The notes under the pieces: generated by a model
The model's input: the letters and a program-made list of their open reading frames with translations, nothing else
Database searches by the model: none
Told to the model about the DNA's origin: nothing
Translations under genes and position numbers: made by a program
Source of the DNA: Kordiimonadaceae bacterium
GTDB lineage: Bacteria; Pseudomonadota; Alphaproteobacteria; Sphingomonadales; Kordiimonadaceae
Length of the DNA stretch: 56,991 nucleotides
Reading direction: 5' to 3'
NCBI GenBank assembly: GCA_016765035.1
Contig: JAESQS010000163.1
Span: 1-56,991 of the forward strand
Shown here: positions 42,401-54,400 of the stretch, in pieces
How the letters are laid out: every line of letters starts with the position of its first letter
Position numbering within the stretch: the stretch's first letter is position 1

Positions 42401-45400
42401 CAACACCATGAAGCAAGCCAAGTCTATTCCGTGTTTGCCAGCATGGGGCTTGTGTATGGGCCAGGGCATCAGTCTGTAGCAGATATTTCAGTGGGTACGG
42501 CTAAGGCTGGCGGGCGGCAAGTGTTGGGCCGGCTTGTCTTACCGGGAGTTGTACCACAGGAAGCGGACAGTTTTGGCCTGCACCCTAGCTTGATGGACGG
42601 CGCTTTTCAGGCTGTAGCGGGCATGGTTCTGCAAGCAGATGGGTCTGCCCCGCAGGAAACGGCCCTGCCTTTTGCGCTTGATAGTCTGGTGCAATTTGGC
42701 CCGTGGGAATCCAATATGTGGGTTCATATTCAAACTGCAAGCTTAGAACGGGCCGGTAGCCAAATCCAAAAAGCTGACATTGATCTGATAGGGGGTGACG
42801 GAACAGTACGCGTTCGTATAGAGGGCTTTACGGCGCGAAAAGCGGTGAACAAACAGGCCCCAGCTATGGGCGCACATTTGTTCCAGCCTGTGTGGCAGCC
42901 GCTTGAGGATAAAGCGCATGTGCCTAAAGGTTTTGTAGAGCGGCATCTTTATCTGGCAGAGGAATTCTATACGGATGCTAAATGGCATGCTGCCCGCGAG
43001 GGATGGGGTATTCACTCCCTTGGGGCGTATGCATCTGGGTCATTGGCGGAAACATACGGACACTTGGCGACGCAATTGTTGGCTGGGCTGCAAGGGCTAA
43101 CAAAACCAGCAAGGATGCAGCCAACCCTTTTACAAATTCTGGTGCCAGAAGATATTGAGCGTGAGCCTTTGACCGGGCTTACAGGCATGATCCGCTCAGC
43201 GGCGAAAGAATATGCGGCGCTGCATGTGCAATTTATTACCGCTAACCCGGATGTGACGGTTGACGCACTGCTGCGTAATCTTGACCGGGCTATTGCGGCT
43301 CCGTCAGGGGCCAGGTTGCGGATTTCAAATGCGGGTGTTCAACAAGCCGTATGGGAACACTCTAGCGTTTTAAAGGCCAAAGCAGTTTGGGCGCTGCGCG
43401 ATAATGCCGCATATTTGATAACCGGTGGTAGCGGTGGGATTGCCCGGCTGTTAACGCGGTATATTTTGGATACTACAGCAGAGGCCGCCATCATCTTGGC
43501 CAGTCGCTCGCCGCTGGATTTGGCAGATGCAGTGTGGCTGACAAACAGCGAAAGGGCACGTGTTCGCCACATAACCGTTGATGTTGCGGATATGGACAGT
43601 GTTTCACAGTTGGTGGCTGACATTGATAGTAATCATCAGCAGATAAGTGGGGTATTCCACGCAGCAGGGGTGTTGGACGACAAGGCCTTGTCGGCGAAAA
43701 GTGCGGCAAGTTTGGCTAAAATATTAGCGCCCAAAGTGGCCGGCGTTGAAAATTTGGATAAGGCACTTGGCACGCAGCCGTTGGATTTCATGATTTTGTT
43801 CTCGTCTATTTCCAGTGCGCTTGGAAATCCAGGGCAAACTGATTATGCTGCGGCAAATGGCTTCATGGACGGGTACGCGCTGATGCGAGACGCACGGCGT
43901 GAGCGCGGTTTGTGTTTCGGCACGACAGTCTCAATTGCGTGGCCTTTGTGGCAAGACGGCGGAATGGAGATGGCCAAATCTGGCCAAACGAACATGACCC
44001 GCTTAACAGGCCTGACCCTGTTGCAAACGGATGATGCGCTGGCCGCAATGGAGGCCATAATGCGCAGTGATGCTGGGCACTGTTTGGTCACTTCCGGTAA
44101 TTTAGACCAAATTCACCGTTTGGTGAAAAATGAAGACGCTACAAAAATTGTTGCCTCGAAAATCCCTGAAAAAGGGGTGAATGCATCGCAGTCTATTGCC
44201 CAAATAAATACCACAGAAAGCCTGCAAAGCTGCTTGATGAGCGCCTTGAAACGGATTGTCAGTGAGCAGTTGAAAGTTTCCGTGGAAGATTTGGACCCGG
44301 AAGAACAACTGCCTGAATATGGTTTTGATTCTATTGGTTTCGCGCAGTTGGCCAATGCGCTGAATGAGCATTTCTCCTTGGACATTATCCCAACGCTTTT
44401 CTTTGAGTGCCCAACCCTTAGAGAGCTATCAGAGTATCTAATCAGTGAACATGGTGACGCCGTTATAACAGTGCTTGGGGGCGCGACCAAGCAGCCCACA
44501 GTTGAGGATAGCGATAAAGGCAGGGAAGCTGTTGAGGACGCATTTGAGGCCAAGTCGCAGCCTTTTACGCCTAGAGCACCAACGGCCATTAGTGAGCTGC
44601 AAGACGAGGCCATTGCTATTGTGGGCATGTCAGGTCAGTTTCCTCAGGCCCCGAATTTAGAAGTCTATTGGCGCAATTTATCTTCAAATCTGGATGCGAT
44701 CTCGGAAATTCCTGAAGACCGCTGGAATTGGAAAGACTATTGGGGGGACCCGTTATCACAGCCGGGGCGCACAAATATTAAATGGGGAGGCTTCATTGAT
44801 AATGTTGGCGCTTTCGATCCTGACTTTTTTGGTATTTCCCGTCCAGAGGCACGGTTAATAGACCCACAGCAGCGGCTGCTTTTAACCGAAGCATGGCGCT
44901 TGATGGAAGATGCAGGATATGCCCCCCACACCTTGTCAGGCTCAAACACTGGCGTCTTTATTGGTACGGCAGATTCTGCTTATGGCCGTATTGTTGCCGA
45001 TGATATAGAGAAGATAGAAGGCTATACAATGGCCGGTTTGGCCCCGTCACTGGGACCAAACCGGATCAGCTATTATTATAATTTGCGTGGCCCCAGTGTG
45101 GCTGTGGAAACTGCGTGTTCAAGCGCGCTTGTTGCTGTTCACCGGGCCATTGAAGCAATTGAAGCAGGGCGCTGTGACAGTGCTATAGCTGGTGGGATAA
45201 ATCTATTGCTATCCCCTCATACGTATGTTGGCTTTTCCAAAGCGGGTATGTTGTCCCCTGAGGGGCGCTGCAAAACCTTTGGGGCTGACGCTAACGGCTA
45301 TGCCCGCGGTGAAGGGGTGGGGCTGGTTTATCTTAAAAAACTGTCAGCGGCAAAACGTGATGGAGACCGTATTTTGGCGGTTGTCCGTGCCAGCGGTGAA

Positions 45401-48400
45401 AATCACGGTGGGCGCGCTAGTTCTTTAACGGCACCTAACCCCAAGGCGCAGGCTGAACTGTTGCGGGATGTATACAGCCGGGCAGGGTTTGATCCGCGCA
45501 CTGTTGGCTATATTGAAGCCCACGGCACCGGCACGCCGATGGGCGACCCAATTGAGGTTGAAGCCCTGAAAGTAGCCTTTGACGATCTAGGTGATGAGGC
45601 GCAAAGCCACTTTGGAGAGGCTGCCGCATCGGCCCCTTGTGGCATTGGTTCAGTTAAATCCAATATCGGACATTTGGAAATTGCGGCAGGCATTGCAGGT
45701 TTGATTAAGCTGGTGCTGCAAATCCGCAACGCAACGCTGGTTAAATCCCTGCACTGTGAGGACTTAAATCCATATTTGAAGTTGGATGACAGCGCTTTTT
45801 ATGTGGTGGATAAAAACCAACCGTGGGTGCGCACTAAGGATCAGCAAGGGCAAAGCCTGCCTTACCGTGCCGGGGTTAGCAGTTTTGGTTTTGGCGGCAG
45901 CAATGCCCATATTGTGGTTGAAGAATATATAGATACTGAAACTGTAGCAGCGCAAGAAACAGCGCATAACAGCCCGCAAATGATTGTGCTTTCTGCACGC
46001 ACTGAAAATCAACTACGAGAATGGGCGGGCCAATTACGATCAGCAGTGGCGGATAGCCAGGCGGGCCTAACCAGCATTGCTCATACCCTGCAGGCTTCCC
46101 GCGATGCGATGGAGCACCGCCTTGCCTTTGTTTGCGAAACAAAAGAAAGCTTGATCACAAAGCTGGATACGTATCTGAGCAAAGGTGAAGATCAGGGTCT
46201 ATACACGGGCCAAATTAAAGGAAACCGGGAGACAATCTCCATTCTGGAGACAGATGCGACCTTACGGAACGCGACAGAACAATTGGTTCAGCAGGGCAGT
46301 TTTGATAGCCTGCTTGCCCTTTGGGTGCGCGGGTTCAATGTGAATTGGGCAAATATGTCGGCTGGTGAAAATATTCCCAAGGCTATGTTGCCGGGGTACC
46401 CATTTGATAAAACCATCTACTGGGGGGCGCAAACAGCACCTAAGCAAGCCCGCAGTAATCTTGCGCCTATAGCGCCAAGCTCTGTACGGCAGGAAGCCGC
46501 TGCCACAGCGCCCGTAGGGGCAAGCAAACATATTTTGGAAACCCTAGTAAATCTTGCTGCCCAAGTGCTGGAAGTGGAAGTGTCGGTTCTGGATGTGGAT
46601 GTCGAATTAGGCGATTTTGGATTTGATTCAATCGTCATGACGACCTTTGCGGGCCAAGTGAATGAGGCGCTTGGGCTTGGGCTTTCTCCGGCTGATTTTT
46701 TTGAATATTCTACTTTAAGCCAGTTATCTGAGCATATCGGTGAAGCCGAGGGGATTATAGCAACTCCCGTAGCACCTGTAACTCCAGTAACTCAGGCACC
46801 TTCTCCGCCCGAACAGACACCTGAAGCCGCCCCCGTTTCCTCCTCGCCTTCTGAGCATTCCAGCATGTCTCAATCTCTTGAGGATGATCCTGTGGTTATC
46901 GTTGGGTATAGCTGTAATTTCCCAGGCGCCCCTGATGCCGCCAGTTTTTGGCGCAGTCTGGAGGCCGGAAAGGAAACTATTACGCGCATACCGGAAGACC
47001 GCTGGGATTGGCAGGCTGTGCACGGCGATCCTAAAACACAAGCGGGAAAAACCGATATCCATTGGGGCGGTTTCTGTGATGGGGTGTTTGAATTTGACCC
47101 GCTATTTTTCAATATATCCCCGCGAGAAGCGGTGTTGATGGACCCGCAACAGCGCTTGCTGATGATGCATGTCTGGAATGCTATTGAGGATGCAGGGCAT
47201 GCACCAACCGCTTTAGCGGGGCAGAAGGTTGGTATTTTTGCAGGAACTGCCGCCAGTGATTATCGCCATACCATTGCCGATGCCGGTGGCAACGAAGGCT
47301 ATGTGGCTACAGGGTCCGTTGCTTCCATAGGCCCCAATAGAATGAGCTATTTCCTGGACTTTCACGGCCCTAGTGAGCCTGTTGAAACAGCATGTTCCAG
47401 TTCGTTGGTGGCCTTACACCGCGCGGTGCGATCCCTTTATGAAGGGGAGTGCGACATGGCTTTGGCTGGTGGGGTCAACACAATATTGACACCGGACGCC
47501 CATGTTAATTTTTCCAAGGCGGGTATGCTGTCCCCTGACGGGCACTGCAAGACATTTTCCGACAAAGCAAATGGGTATGTGCGAGGGGAAGGTGTTGGAG
47601 TTCTGTATCTTAAGCGGTTGTCTGCGGCTGAGCGTGATGGTGACTCTGTTCGGGCGATTATCAGGGGTAGCGGTGTTAATCATGGTGGCCGGGCAAATTC
47701 CCTAACCGCACCCAATACGGTTGCACAAGCCAGCTTGCTGCGGGATGTTTATGCGTCAGCAGGCATTGATCCGTCTCATCTCGGCTATATTGAAGCCCAC
47801 GGCACCGGCACTGGTCTGGGCGATCCTGTGGAAATCAATGGATTGAAATCTGCCTTTGGGGCAGCGTCAGATCAAGCTGGCCAGCCAAACCCATCTGTTT
47901 GCGGTATTGGGTCAGTTAAAACCAATATTGGCCATTTGGAACTGGCAGCTGGTGTTGCAGGCATTATTAAAGTGCTGCTTCAGTTGGAACATAAAACGCT
48001 TGTTCCTTCGCTAAACTGTACGGAGATAAATCCCCATATTACTCTTGAGGGTACACCGTTTGAAATTATCCGAAACAAGCGCCCTTGGGCCGCTATTACG
48101 GATGCGGCTGGCAAAAGCTTACCAAGGTTGGCTGGGGTTAGCAGTTTTGGTTTTGGGGGTGTTAACGCCCATATTGTTCTGGAAGAATATAAGCACCGGC
48201 CAGCCAAGGAAGCACCGAGCGCCGATTTCAATTCACCAGCCGTGTTTGTATTATCAGCTAAAAACTCGGATGCATTGCGCCGACGCGCACAGGATTTATA
48301 CGCCGTACTGGACACTAACCGGTTTGGCGATACCGACCGGGATAATATGGCTTATACTCTGCAAGTTGGCCGCACGGCTATGGCATCCCGCTTGGCGGTG

Positions 48401-51400
48401 GTTTCAGGGTCTCTCACGGGTTTGCGTGATCTGTTACAGGTGTTTTTAAAGGGCGGTTCTGACGCTTGTTTGTTTGAGGGCGATGCCGCCGGCAGAGGCC
48501 AAGGCCAGCATGGTCAAGATAATCAGGATAATCAGGATGCGTCCAGTCTTGCCGTAGCGTGGGTAAGCGGACAACCTGTAAACTGGCCAATGCCTGTTGC
48601 CGGCACGGCGCAAAGATTGGTGTTGCCGCATTATCCGTTTGCGCGTGATACCTATAACGCTAGCTGCGAAACTGTAGCACCAGCCAGCAACGCAACTAAA
48701 GAAATTGCAAGTGCGGCAGAGGGAAATCCTGCGTCTGGTATAATATTGGAAGCAGAGGCTTTCTATTTGAAAGACCACAATGTGCGCGGCCAAAGGATAT
48801 TGCCGGGGGCTATGGGGCTGGAGCTGGTGCGGTCTGCCTTTGCCGGTGCGCAAAACTTGAAGCCGGTTATACTGAAACGGGTAAGTTGGCGACGTCCTTT
48901 GGTTTTGGATGTTGGGTGCATGACCGCAGAGATAAAGCTAACTGTAATGCAAGAAAAGGAAACGGCCTTTGCCCTGTGCGGTGAGGATGGCGGCGCTGAT
49001 TATATGCGCGGTGTTATCACGGAACCGGCACTTGGGGAGGCTGTGCCTCAATTGGATATCGAAGGAGCACTATCCAAGGCCCCTCGCGTTATTTCTCGCG
49101 ACTGGCTTTATGATGGCTATGAGAAACTGGGTATTATATACGGTCCAACTTTCAGGGTTGTTGATAAAGTTTGGGCAGGACAAGACACACTTGTGGCACG
49201 TTTGTGCTTGCCAGAAATTACAGATGCGTCCGGTACAGCAACTAACGGGGATGCTTTTGCAATGCACCCGGCGATGTTGGAAGGCGCTTTTCATGCAGTG
49301 TTGGCCCTTTTTGCTGATGACACACAGGGTACCATCGCATTTCCTGTTGGTGTTGATGCGCTTTCTTTCCTCGCGCCTACAGCCTCTAAAATGTGGGCAG
49401 TGCTGCGGGTGCAATCCCAAACTGCGGGCATGCACAAAATTGATATTGATTTGGTTGATGATGCTGGGCAGGTGTGCATTGCTGTTGAAGGGTTTTCATT
49501 ACGGGAATTACCGCTTGAAACCACAGCGAAGCCTGCTGCGGTTCCTGCAAAACCCTCCAGCTCTGAAAATGAAGGGATAGAGCAGTATTTTAAAGCACTT
49601 GTGTCACGCCATACTGATATTCCTGTGGATACGATCGAGTTAGCCAAACCACTTGAGCAATATGGGATAGATTCCCTGCTAATAAGCCAACTGACAACCG
49701 CGTTGGAGGATGATTTCGGCCCCATTCCGACAACGCTTTTCTTTGAACATCTAACTCTGGCTTCACTAGTTGGATATTTTGTCGCGGAACACAGCGCGGC
49801 CTTGGCTGCTGTTACGGGTGTTAAACAGCCTGCAGGTTCGTCCCCACTTGTGACAACACCGGACGCGGTAAAATTTACAAAGCCCTCTGATGACTGTCAG
49901 GATATTGCCATAATCGGATTGGCTGGGCGGTATCCGCAAGCTCAGACTGTGGACGAATTTTGGCAAAACCTGGTTTCAGGCAGGGATAGTATTACAGAAG
50001 TTCCCATAACGCGCTGGGACCATGCCTCTTTGCAAGAAAAGGCTGGCCAGAATTTTAACATCAATAGCAAATGGGGCGGATTTGTTGATGATATTGACAA
50101 GTTTGACCCCCTTTTCCTCAATATTTCCCCTGCACAGGCACACTATATGGATCCGCAGGAGCGTTTGTTTATGCAGTGCGCATGGGAAACACTAGAAGAC
50201 GCGGGCTATACCAGAGAAACCCTGGCACCGTCTTTGCCGCCAATGACCGGCGGAAATGTGGGCGTGTTTGTGGGTGTGATGTGGCAAGAATATCAGCTTT
50301 ATGGCGCCGAGCGCCTAGCAGCGGGTGCCCCGCCGCTTGCTTTGTCCGGGAATTCTGCATCTGTTGCAAACCGGGTTTCCCATTTCTGCAATTTTCAAGG
50401 CCCCAGTATAGCGGTGGACACCATGTGTTCCTCGTCGCTTACGGCTATTCATCTTGCATGTGCAAGTTTGCGCAGTGGCGGGTGCAGCGTCGCATTGGCT
50501 GGCGGGGTAAATCTGACAGTTCACCCCAATAAATATATTGGCTTGGCGCAAGGCAATTTTCTTTCCAGTACGGGGCGCTGCGAAAGCTTTGGTAAAGGCG
50601 GGGATGGTTATGTCCCTAGCGAAGGCGTTGGGTCAGTTTTGTTAAAGCCGCTGGCTCAAGCCGTTGCTGATAAGGATCAGATTTACGGTGTTATTCAGGC
50701 ATCATCGTTAAATCATGGCGGGACAACCAACGGCTATACAGTTCCTAATCCCAATGCACAGGCAGCCCTTATTCAGCGCACGATGGATATGGCTGGCGTT
50801 TCCCCTGAGGCGATCAGTTATGTGGAAGCACACGGCACTGGCACAGCGCTGGGTGACCCCATTGAAATTGCGGCTTTGACAAAGGCATATCGCCGTCAGA
50901 CTACTCAGCAGGGATATTGTGCGATAGGGTCGGTTAAATCTAATATTGGCCACGGTGAAAGCGCTGCTGGTATCGCTGGGCTGAGCAAAATAATGTTACA
51001 ATTCAAGCACGGTAAACTTGTTCCGTCCTTGCATGCTGAAACCCTAAACCCTGGCATTGATTTTGACAAAACGCCCTTTGTTGTCCAAAGGCAGTTAGGT
51101 AACTGGAACCAGCCTGAAATCAACGGGCAGCTATTGCCGCGGATTGCTGGGCTTTCTTCCTTTGGGGCAGGGGGGGCTAATGCACATTTAATTTTAGCTG
51201 AATATCAGCAAGCTGTGCCTGATCAGGCAGATGCACAGCAGTTTCTTTTCCCCTTCTCAGCCCATGATGAGGGCGCCTTGCAGTTGGTACTAAAGCGCTT
51301 CCGGGCACGTTTGGAAACGCTTGCGCCTCAGGATTTGGCTGCGGCTGCATATGTTTTGCAGCATGGCCGGGAAGGCTTTAAAGAACGGCTTGCGATTGTC

Positions 51401-54400
51401 GCTACAGGAAAAGGCGAGCTTGCACGGTGTCTTGATGGAATTCTGGGTCTTGATGGAATTTTGGTAAATGCCGGAGCAAATACTCAAGCGCACGGCACCT
51501 TTAGGGGGCAGGCTAAATACGGCGGTGAGGCCGTTGATGTACCACCCACCGACCTGTATGATACGGCACGCTTATGGGTGGTGGGTGCCGCAACCAATTG
51601 GTCTCAATTCTGGCACGGGCCAGTGCCTGGGCGCATAAGCCTGCCGACCTACCCGTTTAAAAATGCGAGATATTGGATACCGGGTGAGCAACCAAACAAG
51701 CCTGAGGCTGAAAGCCGTATTCCTGTACCGTTACTGTATGTGCCGGATTGGCAAGTTAGCGGGGCCAACCAACTGGATTGCTCCCAACAGGGTTATACCA
51801 ATGGTGGGGCTAGCAAACAGGACTGGCTTATCCTGTGCGGGGTGTCTGATGCGCTGTGCGCTGAAATACAAGCCGCAACACCCGATGCAAATCTATTGGT
51901 GCTCCCGGGCGGTGATAAAGCTGTAACCGCAGATATATTTGCCGACCATGCCGCACGGCTGATGGCAATGTTGCAGGAGCGCTTGAAGGAAAATACCGGG
52001 CGCTGCGTTGTTCAATTGCTTGTACCGGCCGACAGGGACGGAAAACTATTCACGGGGCTGGGCGGAATGCTGCGCACCGTTAGCCAGGAAACCCACCATA
52101 TTTATGGCCAATTGATATCTTTGGAAGGTAGGATTCCTGAAGATATAGCGCTGCTTCTTCAGCAGGACCGTGCATCTGCTGAACAGGACCCGGATGTGAA
52201 ATATCTGCACGGGCAACGGCTTGTGCGAAAGTGGCGGGAACTGGATGATATTAGCGTACTGCAAAGCCTTAGTTGGAAGCCCGGAGGTGTGTATTTGATC
52301 ACTGGCGGCGCTGGCGGTATTGGGCTGCATATCGCCAGCGAAATGGCAGCGTCTGGACGTAAGCCTGTGTTGTGGCTGTTTGGGCGTTCCCCGCTTTCTA
52401 CTGAGAAAGTCGCGCAGTTGGAAGCACTGCCCGCCCGTGTGAATTACCGTCAGGTTGATGTTTCTGACGGGGAGGCTGTTGCTGCGCTTGTTGCAGAAAT
52501 TCGCCAATGTGATGGGCGGATTGACGGCGTAGTGCACAGTGCAGGCCTGACCCGTGACGGCATTATAGCCCGCAAAACGGCTAAGGATCTGCAGGCGGTT
52601 CTATCGCCTAAAGTTGCGGGCCTGATGAATTTGGATGCCGCTATTGGCGATGAGCCGCTTGATTTTATGCTGTTGATGGCATCGGTTTCTGGGGCGCTTG
52701 GGAATGCGGGGCAAGCTGATTACGCAACAGCCAATGCCTTTCTTGATGGCTTTGCAGAGTACCGTAACCAGCAGGTGGTGGACGGTTTGCGCTGTGGGCA
52801 CACTCTGTCAGTTGACTGGCCTTACTGGCGGGATGGCGGCTTGCAGTTGGATGCGAAATTTATTCAGGATATGGGCCGGCAATATGGGGTGCTGCCGCTA
52901 GAGCATCAATCAGCTTTGCTGGTGCTTCAATTTGGTATGAAATTCCAGGATTTAAGTCAGATGCTTGTCTTGAACGGGGATCATAACCGATTGCGGAAAA
53001 TGATGCAGCCAAGCAGTGTGGCCGTATCAGCTGATAAGCGCGCGGCTTTATTTGTTCCTAAGCCAAAGGTTATGGCCTCGGCAATGGCAGGCTCAGGCGC
53101 GGGGGCTATATCAAGGGGGCAAAGTATAAGCACTCACCATCGCTTTTTAACCGAGCTGGTAACAACGGCTTTTGCCCAAGTGTTGCAAATTGATCCAGAA
53201 CAGCTGGATATGGATATGACCATAGACAGATTTGGCGTGGATTCTGTTTATTCCCTGACAATCATTGAGCATATGGAAAAAGTGTTAGGAACGTTGCCGC
53301 CGACTTTGCTGTTTGAGTATGCCACGATTAATAAATTGATCGAATTTTTAGCAACTGAGTTTCCGCCTGCAACGCTTGAGGCTACGGGCGATGCTGTTGG
53401 TGTAAATGCGGTGGAAACACCTTCAGGGCCAGCCCATTCTCTGGGAAAGTCCGCTGGTGTAGATACGCCTAATAGCGGCACAACCCACCCTGCGGCGGCT
53501 GCACAAGATAAAGACATTGCTATCATTGCAGTTTCAGGCCGTTATCCGGACGCGGATAATACCGATGCCCTTTGGAAGATGATGGCTGAGGGGGGTGACG
53601 GCATCACCGAGGTTCCGCCAGAGCGCTGGGATATGGAGGCTATATATTCAAGCAGTAAAGGCAAACCTGGTTCCTCTCACAGCAAATGGGGCGGGTTTAT
53701 CAAGGATATTGATTGCTTTGATGCTGCCTTTTTTGATTTCACCCCGCGGGAAGCCGACCTGAGTGACCCTCAGGTTAGGCTATTCCTCGAGACAACATGG
53801 CATTTGATGGAACGTGCAGGCCATACAAGGACACACTTAAAACAACACTATAATTGCAAGGTTGGCATGTTTGTGGGGGCCATGTACCAGCAGTATAATG
53901 CCTTTGGTACTGACCCTGACAGCCAATCCTTGTTGATGCTTTCTTCGTATGCTGCAATTGCAAACAGGGCTTCTTTTTTCTTCGATATGCAGGGGCCAAG
54001 TGTTGCCGTTGATAGCATGTGTTCCTCTGGCTTGCAGGCCGTTCATCAGGCGTGCCAAAGTTTGCATTCTGGCGAGTGCCGCTTGGCAGTGGCTGGCGGG
54101 GTTAATCTGTCAATTCATCCGGGAAAATACATAGGCCTTAGCCGTTTGGGCCTAATGGGGAGCCACGATCAAAGCCGTGCTTTTGCCAAAGACGCGGATG
54201 GATATCTGCCTTCTGAGGGTGTAGGGGCTGTCTTACTGAAGCCGCTGGCTGATGCCGTGCGGGACCGAGATAATGTTTTGGGTGTTATCAAAGGAAGCTC
54301 TGCCAATCATGCAGGTCATTCAGCTGGATTTGCTGTACCAAATATTGATGCCCAAGCCCAGTTGATTGAAGAAAATTTACAGCAATCCGGTGTTGATGTG

